This document shows positions 52,736 to 61,540 of a stretch of 64,000 nucleotides of DNA, piece by piece. The first letter of the stretch is position 1, and every line of letters begins with the position of its first letter. Location of the stretch: positions 186,001 through 250,000 of the forward strand of contig JADJMS010000006.1 in the NCBI GenBank assembly GCA_016709495.1, written 5' to 3'. Under the pieces are notes generated by a model. It was given only the letters and a program-made list of their open reading frames with translations, was not told the DNA's origin and searched no databases. Origin of the DNA: Candidatus Dechloromonas phosphorivorans (lineage in GTDB: Bacteria; Pseudomonadota; Gammaproteobacteria; Burkholderiales; Rhodocyclaceae). The translations under genes were made by a program, and so were the position numbers.

Positions 52736-53349
52736 TCAAACGTTACTTCATCACAGGGCTCCTGATCTGGGTGCCCTTGTCGATTACTTTCTGGGTACTA
52801 TCCCTGATCGTAGGCACACTCGACCAGTCTCTGCACCTGCTGCCAGAGTCAGTTCATCCACAGCGCCTGTTTGGCTTTGCCATCCCCGGCGCTGGTGCGG
52901 TCTTGACCCTCCTGATGATTTTTCTCACAGGACTTCTCGCGGCGAATTTCATAGGTCAGAAACTGGTGGGATGGTGGGAAAAGTTGTTGGCGCGAATTCC
53001 TGTCGTGAATTCGGTTTACAACAGCGTCAAACAAGTATCCGATACTATTTTTTCACCTAATGGCAACGCATTCCGCAAAGCCGTGCTGGTCAATTATCCG
53101 CATCAAGAAAGCTGGACCATTGCATTTCTGACTGGCCAACCCGGGGGAGATGTCGTCAATCATCTCATTGGCGAACATGTCAGTGTCTATGTGCCAACCA
53201 CGCCCAACCCGACATCCGGTTTTTTCCTGATGCTGCCGGCAAACAAGGTGATTGAACTCGACATGACTGTCGACGAAGCCCTTAAATACATAATATCCAT
53301 GGGTGTCGTGGCGCCGCCGCCGCACACTCGCGTCATTACCAATACCTAA
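52720..53349 (+). CDS. DUF502-family membrane protein
   Basis: 209 residues from the GTG at 52720 (MRGQLIKRYFITGLL), which has GGAG at a normal distance; a GTG at 52711 is too close to it. Two or three N-terminal membrane segments, then LLARIPVVNSVYNSVKQVSDT, a DUF502 signature. Unknown function, often upstream of aspS. 19 nt before aspS. Confidence 0.87.
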   Translation: MRGQLIKRYFITGLLIWVPLSITFWVLSLIVGTLDQSLHLLPESVHPQRLFGFAIPGAGAVLTLLMIFLTGLLAANFIGQKLVGWWEKLLARIPVVNSVYNSVKQVSDTIFSPNGNAFRKAVLVNYPHQESWTIAFLTGQPGGDVVNHLIGEHVSVYVPTTPNPTSGFFLMLPANKVIELDMTVDEALKYIISMGVVAPPPHTRVITNT

Positions 53350-53368
53350 AAACTCAACGGAAAGTTTC

Positions 53369-55180
53369 ATGCGTACTCATTATTGCGGGCAGCTGAATGC
53401 CTCACTGGATGGCCAAATAGTCACTTTGTGCGGCTGGGCCCACCGTCGCCGCGACCATGGCGGCGTTATCTTCATCGATTTGCGTGACCGCGAAGGTCTG
53501 GCTCAGATCGTTTGTGACCCGGATCGCGTTGATGCCTTCAAGATTGCCGAATCAGTTCGCAATGAATTTTGTCTGAAGATCACCGGCAAGGTACGCCCGC
53601 GCCCTGCCGGCACAACCAATGCCAATCTGGCCTCAGGCGAGATCGAAATTCTCTGTCACGAAATTGAAGTGCTAAACCCATCAGTCACCCCGCCGTTCCA
53701 GCTTGACGACGAGAATCTGACGGAAAATGTCCGCCTAACCCATCGCGTCATTGACCTGCGTCGCCCGCAGATGCAGAACAACTTGATGCTGCGTTACAAG
53801 ACGGCGCGTGCTTTCCGCCGCTTCCTCGACGACAACGGCTTCATCGACATCGAAACACCGATGCTGACCAAGTCAACCCCGGAAGGCGCCCGCGACTATC
53901 TGGTACCCAGCCGCGTCCACGACGGCCAGTTCTTCGCCCTGCCGCAGTCGCCGCAGCTCTTTAAACAGTTGCTGATGGTTGCCGGCTACGATCGCTATTA
54001 CCAGATCGTCAAATGTTTCCGTGACGAAGACTTGCGTGCTGACCGCCAACCAGAATTCACCCAGGTCGATATTGAAACCTCGTTCATGAGCGAGGCTGAA
54101 ATCATTGCGCTGACTGAAAAGCTGATTCGCACCGTATTCAAGGAAGCAATTGACGTTGACCTGCCTGACTTCCCGCGCATGACCTACGCCGAAGCCATGC
54201 ATCGCTTTGGTTCGGACAAGCCGGACTTGCGGGTCACGCTCGAACTCACGGAAGTGACTGACGCCTTCAAGGAAGTTGCCTTCAAGGTTTTTGCGGGCGT
54301 CGCCAACAGCGATGGCGGTCGTATTGCTGCCATTCGCATTCCGGGCGGCGCCACGCTGACCCGTGGTGAAATTGATGCTTACACGCAATTCGTCGGCATC
54401 TATGGCGCCAAGGGCCTGGCCTATATCAAGGTCAATGACGTTACCCAGATCAACGAAACCGGCCTGCAATCGCCCATCGTCAAGAACTTGTCGGAAGCCT
54501 CGCTCCGCGCAGTCATCGAGCGCACTGGCGCACAATCTGGCGACCTGATCTTCTTCGGTGCCGACAAGGCGAAGATCGTCAACGACGCCCTCGGCGCACT
54601 GCGTATCAAAATCGGTCATGAAAAGGGTTTTGTTACCGGCGCAAAATGGGCACCGCTGTGGGTGATCGACTTCCCGATGTTCGAGTACGACGATGAGAAC
54701 AAACGCTGGAGCGCTTGCCACCATCCGTTCACCAGTCCGAAGGACGAGCATCTTGAGTTCCTCGCTACAGATCCGGGCAAATGCCTGGCTAAAGCCTACG
54801 ATCTGGCACTGAATGGATGGGAACTGGGTGGCGGTTCTGTCCGTATTCATCGCTCCGACGTGCAAGAAAAAGTGTTCAGCGCTCTGAATATCGGCCCTGA
54901 AGAGCAGCAGGCCAAGTTCGGCTTCTTGCTCGACGCACTGAAATACGGCGCGCCACCGCACGGTGGCTTGGCCTTTGGTCTGGATCGTATCGTCACCATG
55001 ATGACTGGCGCCGAATCAATCCGCGACGTTATCGCCTTCCCGAAAACCCAGCGCGCTCAGTGCCTGCTCACCGACGCCCCTTCTCCGGTCGATGAAAAGC
55101 AATTGCGCGAATTACACATCCGCCTTCGCCAGAAGGCCGAAGTTCAAACGGGTGGTCCGGGCGATTTGAACAAAGCCTAA
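53369..55180 (+). CDS. aspS: Aspartyl-tRNA synthetase
   Basis: 603 residues from the ATG at 53369 (MRTHYCGQLNASLDG). OB-fold domain with GWAHRRRDHGGVIFIDLRDREG, class II motif 2 FRDEDLRADRQPEFTQ (about residues 210-225), and motif 3 GLAFGLDRIVTMM (about 533). The bacterial-type GAD insertion is present (about 290-420). It may be a non-discriminating enzyme, but that cannot be read here; no gatCAB genes are in the window. Confidence 0.97.
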   Translation: MRTHYCGQLNASLDGQIVTLCGWAHRRRDHGGVIFIDLRDREGLAQIVCDPDRVDAFKIAESVRNEFCLKITGKVRPRPAGTTNANLASGEIEILCHEIEVLNPSVTPPFQLDDENLTENVRLTHRVIDLRRPQMQNNLMLRYKTARAFRRFLDDNGFIDIETPMLTKSTPEGARDYLVPSRVHDGQFFALPQSPQLFKQLLMVAGYDRYYQIVKCFRDEDLRADRQPEFTQVDIETSFMSEAEIIALTEKLIRTVFKEAIDVDLPDFPRMTYAEAMHRFGSDKPDLRVTLELTEVTDAFKEVAFKVFAGVANSDGGRIAAIRIPGGATLTRGEIDAYTQFVGIYGAKGLAYIKVNDVTQINETGLQSPIVKNLSEASLRAVIERTGAQSGDLIFFGADKAKIVNDALGALRIKIGHEKGFVTGAKWAPLWVIDFPMFEYDDENKRWSACHHPFTSPKDEHLEFLATDPGKCLAKAYDLALNGWELGGGSVRIHRSDVQEKVFSALNIGPEEQQAKFGFLLDALKYGAPPHGGLAFGLDRIVTMMTGAESIRDVIAFPKTQRAQCLLTDAPSPVDEKQLRELHIRLRQKAEVQTGGPGDLNKA

Positions 55181-55186
55181 GCCTCC

Positions 55187-55543
55187 ATGAAAAAATGGTT
55201 TCGCTTCCTGCTGATCGCCTGGCTCGCCATCGGCGCATCAATTGGCCTCGCGCGAGAACGTGTTACGGTCGACTGGGTTTTATTGGCAGATTTGCCAATC
55301 GAGGCTCAGCGTACAGTTGCACTGATCAAGCAGGGCGGACCATTCCCCTATGATCGCGACGGTGTTACTTTTGGCAATTATGAAAAGCTGTTGCCGTTGC
55401 GTCAGCGTGGCTACTATCACGAATACACCGTCAAAACCCCGGGCAGCCGTAACCGGGGAGCCCGTCGCATCATTACGGGCCGCGAAAGTGAGTATTACTA
55501 TACTGATGATCACTACCGCAGCTTTCGGCGCATTCGGGAGTAA
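55187..55543 (+). CDS. Secreted guanyl-specific ribonuclease (barnase-like)
   Basis: 118 residues with a signal peptide (ends near ASIG/LAR). The mature part matches microbial RNase N1/T1/barnase proteins: PFPYDRDGVTFGNYEKLLP, then catalytic Glu79 in YHEYTV, Arg93/94 in GARRIITG and His109 in TDDHYRSF, with barnase-like spacing. It cuts RNA after G. The next gene is its inhibitor. Six nt after aspS, so it may share that transcript. The 12-mer at 55262 encodes VTVD. Confidence 0.88.
   Translation: MKKWFRFLLIAWLAIGASIGLARERVTVDWVLLADLPIEAQRTVALIKQGGPFPYDRDGVTFGNYEKLLPLRQRGYYHEYTVKTPGSRNRGARRIITGRESEYYYTDDHYRSFRRIRE
55262..55273 (-). repeat. Dispersed 12-mer GTCGACCGTAAC
   Basis: Exact copy inside the secreted RNase gene. 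Confidence 0.85.
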
Positions 55544-55546
55544 GCA

Positions 55547-55975
55547 ATGAATGACAAACTCTTGAAAAATGCTGCTCAGGCGGGTGTTTATCATCTTCCG
55601 CCACTACGCCGCACGGAGCTTGAAGCTGCTGCAAAAAAACATCACTTCCCCGTACTGACCGCCGATATCGGCGTTCATCAAAAGATGGATAAGACGCTAC
55701 GTAACTTGGGCAGCGCTCTACATTTCCCGATCTGGTTTGGCGCAAATTTTGATGCCCTGTTTGACTGCCTGGCTGATCCGGACTGGTATCCAGCCAAAGG
55801 CCACGTCATTGTACTCAGCGGCATTGATAGCCTGCGGGTCAGCGACCCGGATGATTTCACAACGCTGATTGAAGTCTTGCAAGCAGCAACTGAAGCCCGG
55901 CGCGAACTGGGCTTCCCGCTCTGGGTACTGCTCGACACGCCGGCGCGCGGCATACCCTCACTTCCCGAGGCATGA
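55547..55975 (+). CDS. Barstar-family ribonuclease inhibitor
   Basis: 142 residues, no signal peptide, so cytoplasmic. Barstar motif FPIWFGANFDALFDCLAD (about residues 63-80) and an acidic C-terminal half. It would bind and block the RNase 3 nt upstream and protect the cell from unexported enzyme. The N-terminal 30 residues are an extension. The stop overlaps nudB (ATGA). Confidence 0.88.
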   Translation: MNDKLLKNAAQAGVYHLPPLRRTELEAAAKKHHFPVLTADIGVHQKMDKTLRNLGSALHFPIWFGANFDALFDCLADPDWYPAKGHVIVLSGIDSLRVSDPDDFTTLIEVLQAATEARRELGFPLWVLLDTPARGIPSLPEA

Positions 55976-56436
55976 CCGCTTACAAGCAGCCAGTTTCCGT
56001 ACTGGTTGTTATCTACACCACTGAACTCGACGTTCTTCTCCTTGAACGTGCAGCACATCCCGGTTTCTGGCAATCAGTTACCGGTAGCCGTGAGAGCAAT
56101 GAGTCCATGCTGGCGACAGCAACTCGCGAAGTCGGTGAAGAAACAGGGCTGGATGTCAGTCAATTCAGACTAGATGATTGGCACAAGACCAATCAATACG
56201 AAATATTCACGGAATGGCGGCATCGCTATGCCCCCGGCATCACCCAAAACACCGAACAAGTATTCGGATTGTTATTACCGGAACGCCAGCCGGTAACAAT
56301 CTCCCCCGTAGAACATCGCCAATGGCGCTGGGCGGCTTGGCAGGAAGCTGCTGCCGCCTGCTTCTCATCGAGCAACCGCGAAGCCATTCTTGAGCTTCCT
56401 GGACGACTCGCGAATCAGAAGCAAGTCCCACAATAA
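55972..56436 (+). CDS. nudB: Dihydroneopterin triphosphate diphosphatase NudB
   Basis: 154 residues. The Nudix box runs GSRESNESMLATATREVGEETGL (key residues G, E, REVGEE, about 39-61). NudB acts in folate synthesis, removing pyrophosphate from dihydroneopterin triphosphate. The NQYEIFTEWRHRYAPG region fits the NudB subgroup; the aspS-nudB neighbourhood is conserved in betaproteobacteria, with the RNase pair inserted between. Confidence 0.88.
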   Translation: MTAYKQPVSVLVVIYTTELDVLLLERAAHPGFWQSVTGSRESNESMLATATREVGEETGLDVSQFRLDDWHKTNQYEIFTEWRHRYAPGITQNTEQVFGLLLPERQPVTISPVEHRQWRWAAWQEAAAACFSSSNREAILELPGRLANQKQVPQ

Positions 56437-56481
56437 GGTTTTTCTTTGTAGAATCTGCGGCGATTTCACTTGGAGCACACC

Positions 56482-57369
56482 ATGAGCCTCGAAAACCTCA
56501 CCCCCGGCATCAAAGCCTCCGTTCTCGCCGAAGCCCTGCCCTACATCAAACGCTTCCATGGCAAAACCATCGTCGTCAAATACGGTGGCAATGCGATGAC
56601 CGACGAACACCTGAAAAGCTGTTTTGCCCGTGATGTCGTGCTGCTTGAGCTGGTCGGTTTCAACATTGTCGTAGTGCACGGCGGCGGCCCGCAAATCGAG
56701 AGTCTTCTGGCACGTGTCGGCAAAAAGGGGGAGTTTATCCAGGGCATGCGCGTCACTGATGCCGAGACGATGGAACTTGTCGAAATGGTGCTCGGCGGAC
56801 AGGTCAACAAGGACATTGTTAACCTGATCAACCAGCATGGTGGCAAGGCAGTCGGTCTGACCGGCAAGGATGGTAATTTCATCCGCGCCAAAAAATTGAT
56901 GCTGGATGACAAGGACAATCCGGGCGACCTGATTGATGTCGGCCAGGTCGGCCAAATTACCCAGATCGACCCTTCGTTGATCGACCACCTCGACAAGGGT
57001 GCATTCATCCCGGTAATCGCCCCAATCGGCGTCGGCAAGGATGGCGAAACCTACAATATCAACGCGGACGTCGTCGCCGGCAAAATTGCTGAAGTCCTGA
57101 AAGCAGAAAAGCTTGTGCTGCTAACCAACACCCCCGGCGTGCTGGACAAGGCCGGCAACCTGATTACCGGCATCACCCCCAAACAAATCGACGAAATGGT
57201 TGAAGACGGCACGCTCTCCGGTGGCATGTTGCCAAAGATTTCCTCGGCGCTTGATGCGGCACGCAATGGCGTCAAGGGCGTGCACATCATCGACGGTCGC
57301 GTTGAACATGCCTTGTTGCTGGAAATTCTCACCGACCACGGCGTCGGCACGATGATCAAGTCACACTGA
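56482..57369 (+). CDS. argB: Acetylglutamate kinase
   Basis: 295 residues from the ATG at 56482 (MSLENLTPGIKAS). KYGGNAM, VVHGGGPQI and NINADVVAGKIAEVL are amino-acid kinase motifs; LLTNTPGVLDKAGNLI follows. Second step of arginine synthesis. The stop overlaps the HAD gene (TGATG). Confidence 0.97.
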   Translation: MSLENLTPGIKASVLAEALPYIKRFHGKTIVVKYGGNAMTDEHLKSCFARDVVLLELVGFNIVVVHGGGPQIESLLARVGKKGEFIQGMRVTDAETMELVEMVLGGQVNKDIVNLINQHGGKAVGLTGKDGNFIRAKKLMLDDKDNPGDLIDVGQVGQITQIDPSLIDHLDKGAFIPVIAPIGVGKDGETYNINADVVAGKIAEVLKAEKLVLLTNTPGVLDKAGNLITGITPKQIDEMVEDGTLSGGMLPKISSALDAARNGVKGVHIIDGRVEHALLLEILTDHGVGTMIKSH

Positions 57370-58013
57370 TGAGCAAAGCGGGTCGCGTTTGGTTGTTCGA
57401 CCTCGACAACACCTTACATAACGCGACCCCACACATTTTTCCGCACATCAATCGTTCGATGTGCGAATACATAGAACGCAATCTCGGCGTTAATGAAGAG
57501 GAAGCCACCCGTATCCGCCAGGACTACTGGATACGCTACGGCGCCACATTACTCGGCATGGTTCGCCACCACGCCACCGATCCACGGCACTTTCTCCGGG
57601 AAACGCACCAATTCGCGGATCTCAAGCGCATGGTGGTATTCGACAAAGCTGTCCTTCATACCCTGCGTCGACTGCCGGGAAGAAAGATCATTTTCTCCAA
57701 TGCCCCGCGCCATTACGCCGAGGCCATTCTGGAGATCACCGGTCTTGGCCGTTGTTTTGATGCACTCTACTCGGTAGAAAACGTCAAATTTCAGCCCAAA
57801 CCAATGCCCTCGGGTTTTCGTACATTACTCCGGGCCGAACACATCTCACCGCGCAATTGCATCATGGTTGAAGACAGCCTGCCCAATCTGGTCAGCGCCA
57901 AAAAACTCGGCATGAAAACTGTATTGGTAAGTGCTGGCTATCGCCAATCACCTTATGTAGACGCCAAAATCACATCCGTTCTAGAATTACCAAAACGTTA
58001 CGGTCAACTGTAA
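57369..58013 (+). CDS. HAD-family pyrimidine 5'-nucleotidase
   Basis: 214 residues. The HAD nucleophile motif is WLFDLDNTLHNA (Asp near residues 11 and 13), motif II IIFSNAPRHY, motif III with Lys in QPKPMPSGF, and the acidic motif IV MVEDSLPNL. Resembles SDT1/PHM8-type pyrimidine nucleotidases. The C-terminus RYGQL is encoded by a 12-mer copy. Coupled to argB. Confidence 0.88.
   Translation: MSKAGRVWLFDLDNTLHNATPHIFPHINRSMCEYIERNLGVNEEEATRIRQDYWIRYGATLLGMVRHHATDPRHFLRETHQFADLKRMVVFDKAVLHTLRRLPGRKIIFSNAPRHYAEAILEITGLGRCFDALYSVENVKFQPKPMPSGFRTLLRAEHISPRNCIMVEDSLPNLVSAKKLGMKTVLVSAGYRQSPYVDAKITSVLELPKRYGQL
57997..58008 (-). repeat. Dispersed 12-mer GTTGACCGTAAC
   Basis: Exact copy in the last codons of the HAD nucleotidase gene. 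Confidence 0.85.
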
Positions 58014-58041
58014 TTTAGACAATAATTTTTAGGGGACAATC

Positions 58042-58653
58042 ATGGCAACCAAACCGGGCGAACGCCGTCTGCAAATCCTGCAAACCCTGGCCAGCATGCT
58101 GGAAACTCCAAAAGGGGAGAAAATCACCACCGCCGCCCTGGCGGCCAAACTTGATTGTTCCGAAGCCGCGCTTTACCGCCACTTTGCCAGCAAAGCGCAG
58201 ATGTTCGATGGGTTGATCGAATTCATCGAACAAAGCCTGTTCGGCGTCATCAACCAGATCACCTCTGAAGAGTCAGAAGGGCTCAAACAAGTCGAGCAAA
58301 TTATCAGCCTGCTACTGCGCTTTGCTCAAAAAAATCGCGGCATGACCCGCGTCCTGATTGGCGATGCGCTAGTCAATGAAAACGAGCGCCTGCAAACACG
58401 GATCAACGCCTTGCTCGACAAGGTTGAAGCAGCACTCAAGCAGGCCTTGAGAATTGCCGCGACACAGGAAAACCTGAAAGCCGATGCCGACTTCGGCGCC
58501 CTCGCCAATCTACTGCGCTGTTACGCAATGGGCCGCTGGGAGCAATATGCCCGTAGCAGCTTTGGCCGCGAGCCACTGGCGCAGTGGCAACAGCAATGGC
58601 CGATGCTTTATTTCGCTTGCCTGTCGCAATCCGGTACGCCAGGCAGCACCTGA
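58042..58653 (+). CDS. slmA: Nucleoid occlusion factor SlmA
   Basis: 203 residues, TetR family. HTH near residues 28-50 (TTAALAAKLDCSEAALYRHFASKAQMF). SlmA binds DNA and blocks FtsZ assembly over the nucleoid. The argB-HAD-slmA order is typical in betaproteobacteria. ATG with an AGGGGA ribosome site. Convergent with hemB, 4 nt apart. Confidence 0.94.
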   Translation: MATKPGERRLQILQTLASMLETPKGEKITTAALAAKLDCSEAALYRHFASKAQMFDGLIEFIEQSLFGVINQITSEESEGLKQVEQIISLLLRFAQKNRGMTRVLIGDALVNENERLQTRINALLDKVEAALKQALRIAATQENLKADADFGALANLLRCYAMGRWEQYARSSFGREPLAQWQQQWPMLYFACLSQSGTPGST

Positions 58654-58657
58654 GTCC

Positions 58658-59433
58658 TTAGCACTTTAGATACTCGGCGGCATCCAGCGCAAAATAGGTC
58701 AGAATGCCATCAGCCCCTGCGCGCTTGAAGGCCAGCAAGCTCTCCAGCACACAAGCCTTTCATCGAGCCAGCCGTTCTGCGCTGCAGCCTTGAGCATCGC
58801 GTACTCGCCGCTCACCTGATAAGCGTAGGTCGGTACCTTGAATTCATCCTTGACCCGCCTAACGATGTCCAGATACGGCATACCGGGCTTGACCATGACC
58901 ATGTCAGCGCCCTCGGCCAAATCCAGCGCGACTTCTTTCAGCGCCTCGTCGGTATTGGCCGGATCCATCTGGTAGGTGTATTTGTTGCCTTTGCCCAAAT
59001 TGCCCGCCGAACCAACAGCATCGCGGAAGGGGCCGTAAAATGCTGAGGCATACTTGGCCGAATAAGCCAGAATCCGGGTATAAATCTGCCCAGCCTGATT
59101 CAATTCAGCACGAATACGCCCGATACGGCCATCCATAAATGCCTCTTCCGCTCCCAAAGTTTTCAGCGAAGAATCAATCACCGGAAACAAGGCCAGCGCC
59201 GGAATTCCCAAATTGACTGCACGCTCAGCCGTTTTCAACAAAATATCCAGCGACTGCCGCTCGACACCGGGCATAGAGCCAACTTTTTCGATCCGCCCTT
59301 CACCTTCGAGCACAAAAACCGGATAAATAAAGTCGTCGACCGTAACAACTGACTCCCGCATCAAGCGGCGGGAAAAATCATCACGCCGCATCCGGCGCAT
59401 ACGGGTTTCAGGAAAATTACCGGTGGCAGTCAT
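58658..59433 (-). pseudogene. hemB: Delta-aminolevulinic acid dehydratase HemB, internal deletion plus a frameshift
   Basis: HemB joins two aminolevulinates to porphobilinogen, an essential heme step. The N-terminal 100 residues are normal (MRRMRRDDFSRRLMRES), and both catalytic lysines are present in AYSAKYASAFYG and VKPGMPYLDI. But EEAF joins directly to MDGRIGR at about 59136, losing about 78 residues that normally carry the metal-site region with DVALDPYTSHGQDG and LNDETVEVL. The frame also shifts near 58768 (one A missing) before ACVLESLLAFKRAGADGILTYFALDAAEYLKC; stop at 58658. Because the gene is essential, assembly error is likely unless a second copy exists. Confidence 0.82.
59335..59346 (+). 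repeat. Dispersed 12-mer GTCGACCGTAAC
   Basis: Exact copy in the 5' part of hemB (coding sense GTTACGGTCGAC). Confidence 0.85.
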
Positions 59434-59485
59434 GCGTCAACCTCAAAATATTTATTAAAAAATTTTCAATCAACTCGGAACTTTT

Positions 59486-59578
59486 GACTTTGACCCACGT
59501 CAGAGTCAGCAGATGGCACGCGCTATCTCCCGCTTCACCTCCCTGAGCGGGTGCCTTGACTACGTTAAGGCATTTTTT
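59486..59578 (+). ncRNA. Candidate small RNA with three hairpins, CCUCCC loop and intrinsic terminator
   Basis: Hairpin 1: GACTTTGAC (59486-59494) and GTCAGAGTC (59499-59507), with one G-U pair. Hairpin 2: CCCGCT (59529-59534) and AGCGGG (59546-59551), whose 11-nt loop holds CCTCCC, complementary to Shine-Dalgarno sequences. Hairpin 3: TGCCTT (59552-59557) and AAGGCA (59567-59572), followed by TTTTTT. It sits in the gap between the divergent hemB start and the engB end, on the plus strand; its last 19 nt lie over the engB 3' end on the opposite strand. Without a plus-strand gene, such a terminator has no other obvious use. Confidence 0.6.
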
Positions 59579-60228
59579 GCCCCCGGACCCCCCTTATCCG
59601 GGGGCCCTTTATTTTCACGCTTCTTGATTTCAATATCCAGCCAACCAGCCAACACTGTTTCGCACTCCTCGACGCCGGTTTTCTTGAGACTGGAAAAAAG
59701 CTGAACAGTGTAAAGCGCGGCATCCCCCCAAGTTGCCACCTCGGCCTTAACCGAACGCAAAGACTTGGTTTGCTCCTGCCGACTTAATTTATCCGCCTTT
59801 GACAACATGATGTGAATTGGCCGCCCGGTTGGACGAAACCAGTCGATCAGGCGCAAATCAAGATCAGTCATGGGCCGCCGGATATCCATGATGACCACCA
59901 AGCCGGCCAGTTGCTCGCGCTGGTTCAGGTAAGGACCAATCAGCCCCTCCCATTGCGCGCGAATCGCTTCAGGTGCTTTGGCATAACCATAACCTGGCAA
60001 GTCGACAAAATACTTGCCCTCGGCCAAGGTAAAATAGTTCAAATGCTGCGTGCGGCCAGGTGTTTTACTGACATAAGCCAGACGAACACGACCCGCAAGC
60101 GTATTGATAGCAGAAGATTTACCGGCATTGGAACGTCCGGCGAAAGCGACTTCGCGTACGGAATCCTGCGGCATATCACGGAGATTGGCGACGGTCGTTA
60201 AGAAAACGGCCTGTTGGAACAGTGGCAT
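59560..60228 (-). CDS. engB: Ribosome biogenesis GTPase EngB (YihA/YsxC)
   Basis: 222 residues from the ATG at 60228 (MPLFQQAVFLTTVANL). G1 GRSNAGKSS (about 32-40), G3 DLPGYG, G4 SKADKL. It helps assemble the 50S subunit. Starts upstream of this would overlap the divergent cytochrome promoter. A GC-rich hairpin in the last 20 codons encodes GPPDKGGPG, not obviously a terminator. Confidence 0.95.
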   Translation of the reverse strand: MPLFQQAVFLTTVANLRDMPQDSVREVAFAGRSNAGKSSAINTLAGRVRLAYVSKTPGRTQHLNYFTLAEGKYFVDLPGYGYAKAPEAIRAQWEGLIGPYLNQREQLAGLVVIMDIRRPMTDLDLRLIDWFRPTGRPIHIMLSKADKLSRQEQTKSLRSVKAEVATWGDAALYTVQLFSSLKKTGVEECETVLAGWLDIEIKKRENKGPPDKGGPGAKNALT

Positions 60229-60336
60229 AAAAAACTCGGAAGACCCGCCAAGTGGGCGGCGAACTAATATAGAATAGCAGGTTTGAAACTTCCGTTCCGG
60301 CCAAAGCGCCCACAAACGCGTACAAGGAGCTCAGAA

Positions 60337-60972
60337 ATGATTCGCACCACGGCAATGGCAATCCTTCTTGCCACCAGCTTTATCGCCCACGCATCTGAAC
60401 AAGCGCACGCCAAGGCAGACCCTGCCAAAGGCAAAGTTATCGCCGAAACTGTCTGTGTCGCCTGCCATGGCGCCGATGGCAACAGCGCAGCTTCAGCCAA
60501 TCCGCATTTGGCTGGTCAGGTTGAGCAATACATTTACAAGCAATTGAAAAATTTTAAGGCGGTCGACGGCAAGCCGGCTGCGCGTAACAACGCCATCATG
60601 GGCGGCATGGCAGCACCGCTGTCCGATGAGGACATGAAAAACGTTGCAGCCTGGTTTGCCAGCCAGAAGTCCAAGCCGGCTGCCGCCAAGGATGAAACCA
60701 AGATTGCTCTGGGCCAAAAGCTCTGGCGTCAGGGTGACTTCAAGAAAGGCGTTCCCGCCTGTGCCGGCTGCCACGGCCCGGCTGGTGCTGGCCTGCCAGC
60801 TCAGTACCCGAAACTGGCCGGCCAGTTCCCGGAATATACTGAAGCCCAGTTGAAAGCATTCCGCGTTGATGAGCGTGCCAATGACCCGGAAAAAATGATG
60901 CGCATGATTGCCGCCAAGCTTTCCGATGTTGAAATCAAGGCAGTTGCCGAATACGCAGCCGGTCTACGCTAA
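60337..60972 (+). CDS. Diheme cytochrome c4
   Basis: 211 residues with a signal peptide (ends near AHAS). The heme motifs CVACH (about residue 38) and CAGCH (about 140) mark two c-type heme domains, as in c4 cytochromes that carry electrons to terminal oxidases. Good ribosome site AAGGAG. Divergent from engB, a common pair in betaproteobacteria. Confidence 0.94.
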   Translation: MIRTTAMAILLATSFIAHASEQAHAKADPAKGKVIAETVCVACHGADGNSAASANPHLAGQVEQYIYKQLKNFKAVDGKPAARNNAIMGGMAAPLSDEDMKNVAAWFASQKSKPAAAKDETKIALGQKLWRQGDFKKGVPACAGCHGPAGAGLPAQYPKLAGQFPEYTEAQLKAFRVDERANDPEKMMRMIAAKLSDVEIKAVAEYAAGLR

Positions 60973-60990
60973 GCAAATTTGACTCTGAAA

Positions 60991-61014
60991 AAGGCAGCTT
61001 CGGCTGCCTTTTTT
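60991..61014 (+). terminator. Rho-independent terminator after cytochrome c4
   Basis: AAGGCAGC and GCTGCCTT around a TTCG loop (60991-61010) followed by a continuous T-run. A textbook stable terminator. Confidence 0.95.
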
Positions 61015-61104
61015 GTTTTTATAGTACTTTGGCTCTTGGCATAAACACGGGTCAGGGCTAGACTGAGCCGCACAATTGCGCCCACTCACGCAGAGGAGAC
61101 AAAT

Positions 61105-61536
61105 ATGAAAACGCTCAAACAGATGCTATCCGGCAAAAATCGTCAGCTCGCCGTCGTTGCCCCACGCGACACCGTGTTTCATGCCCTTTCCGTCATGGCA
61201 GCCAACGATGTAGGCGCTTTGCTGGTGCTTGATGGCGAACAACTGGTTGGCATTTTTTCCGAACGTGACTACGCCCGAAAAATCATTCTGCAAGGTAAAA
61301 CATCCAAGGAAACCTTGGTCCGCGAAATCATGAGTGATAAGGTCGCCTACGTCACACCGGCCGCCACGCTCGACGAATGCCGCGCCCTGATGACGGAAAA
61401 ACATTTCCGCCACCTGCCGGTGCTGAATGAAGACGGCTCGGTCGCTGGCATGGTCTCGATTGGCGACTTGGTCAAAGAAACGATCAGCAGCCAGCAATTT
61501 TTGATTGCCGAGTTGGAACGTTACATCGCCGGCTGA
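61105..61536 (+). CDS. CBS-domain pair protein
   Basis: 143 residues made of two CBS domains (about 8-68 and 75-135; ERDYARKIILQGK and VREIMSDKVAYVTPAATL). Such stand-alone proteins bind adenyl nucleotides, and often act as energy sensors or enzyme regulators. The partner is unknown. The HDOD gene starts 4 nt later. Confidence 0.88.
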   Translation: MKTLKQMLSGKNRQLAVVAPRDTVFHALSVMAANDVGALLVLDGEQLVGIFSERDYARKIILQGKTSKETLVREIMSDKVAYVTPAATLDECRALMTEKHFRHLPVLNEDGSVAGMVSIGDLVKETISSQQFLIAELERYIAG

Positions 61537-61540
61537 GACG

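Noticed and set aside
53873..54961. Minus-strand frame of 362 codons opposite aspS
   Set aside because: Shadow of the high-GC third positions of aspS; no start context or family resemblance.
59580..59604. GC-rich stem at the end of engB as a terminator
   Set aside because: It encodes the Gly/Pro-rich tail and is followed by no T-run on the minus strand.
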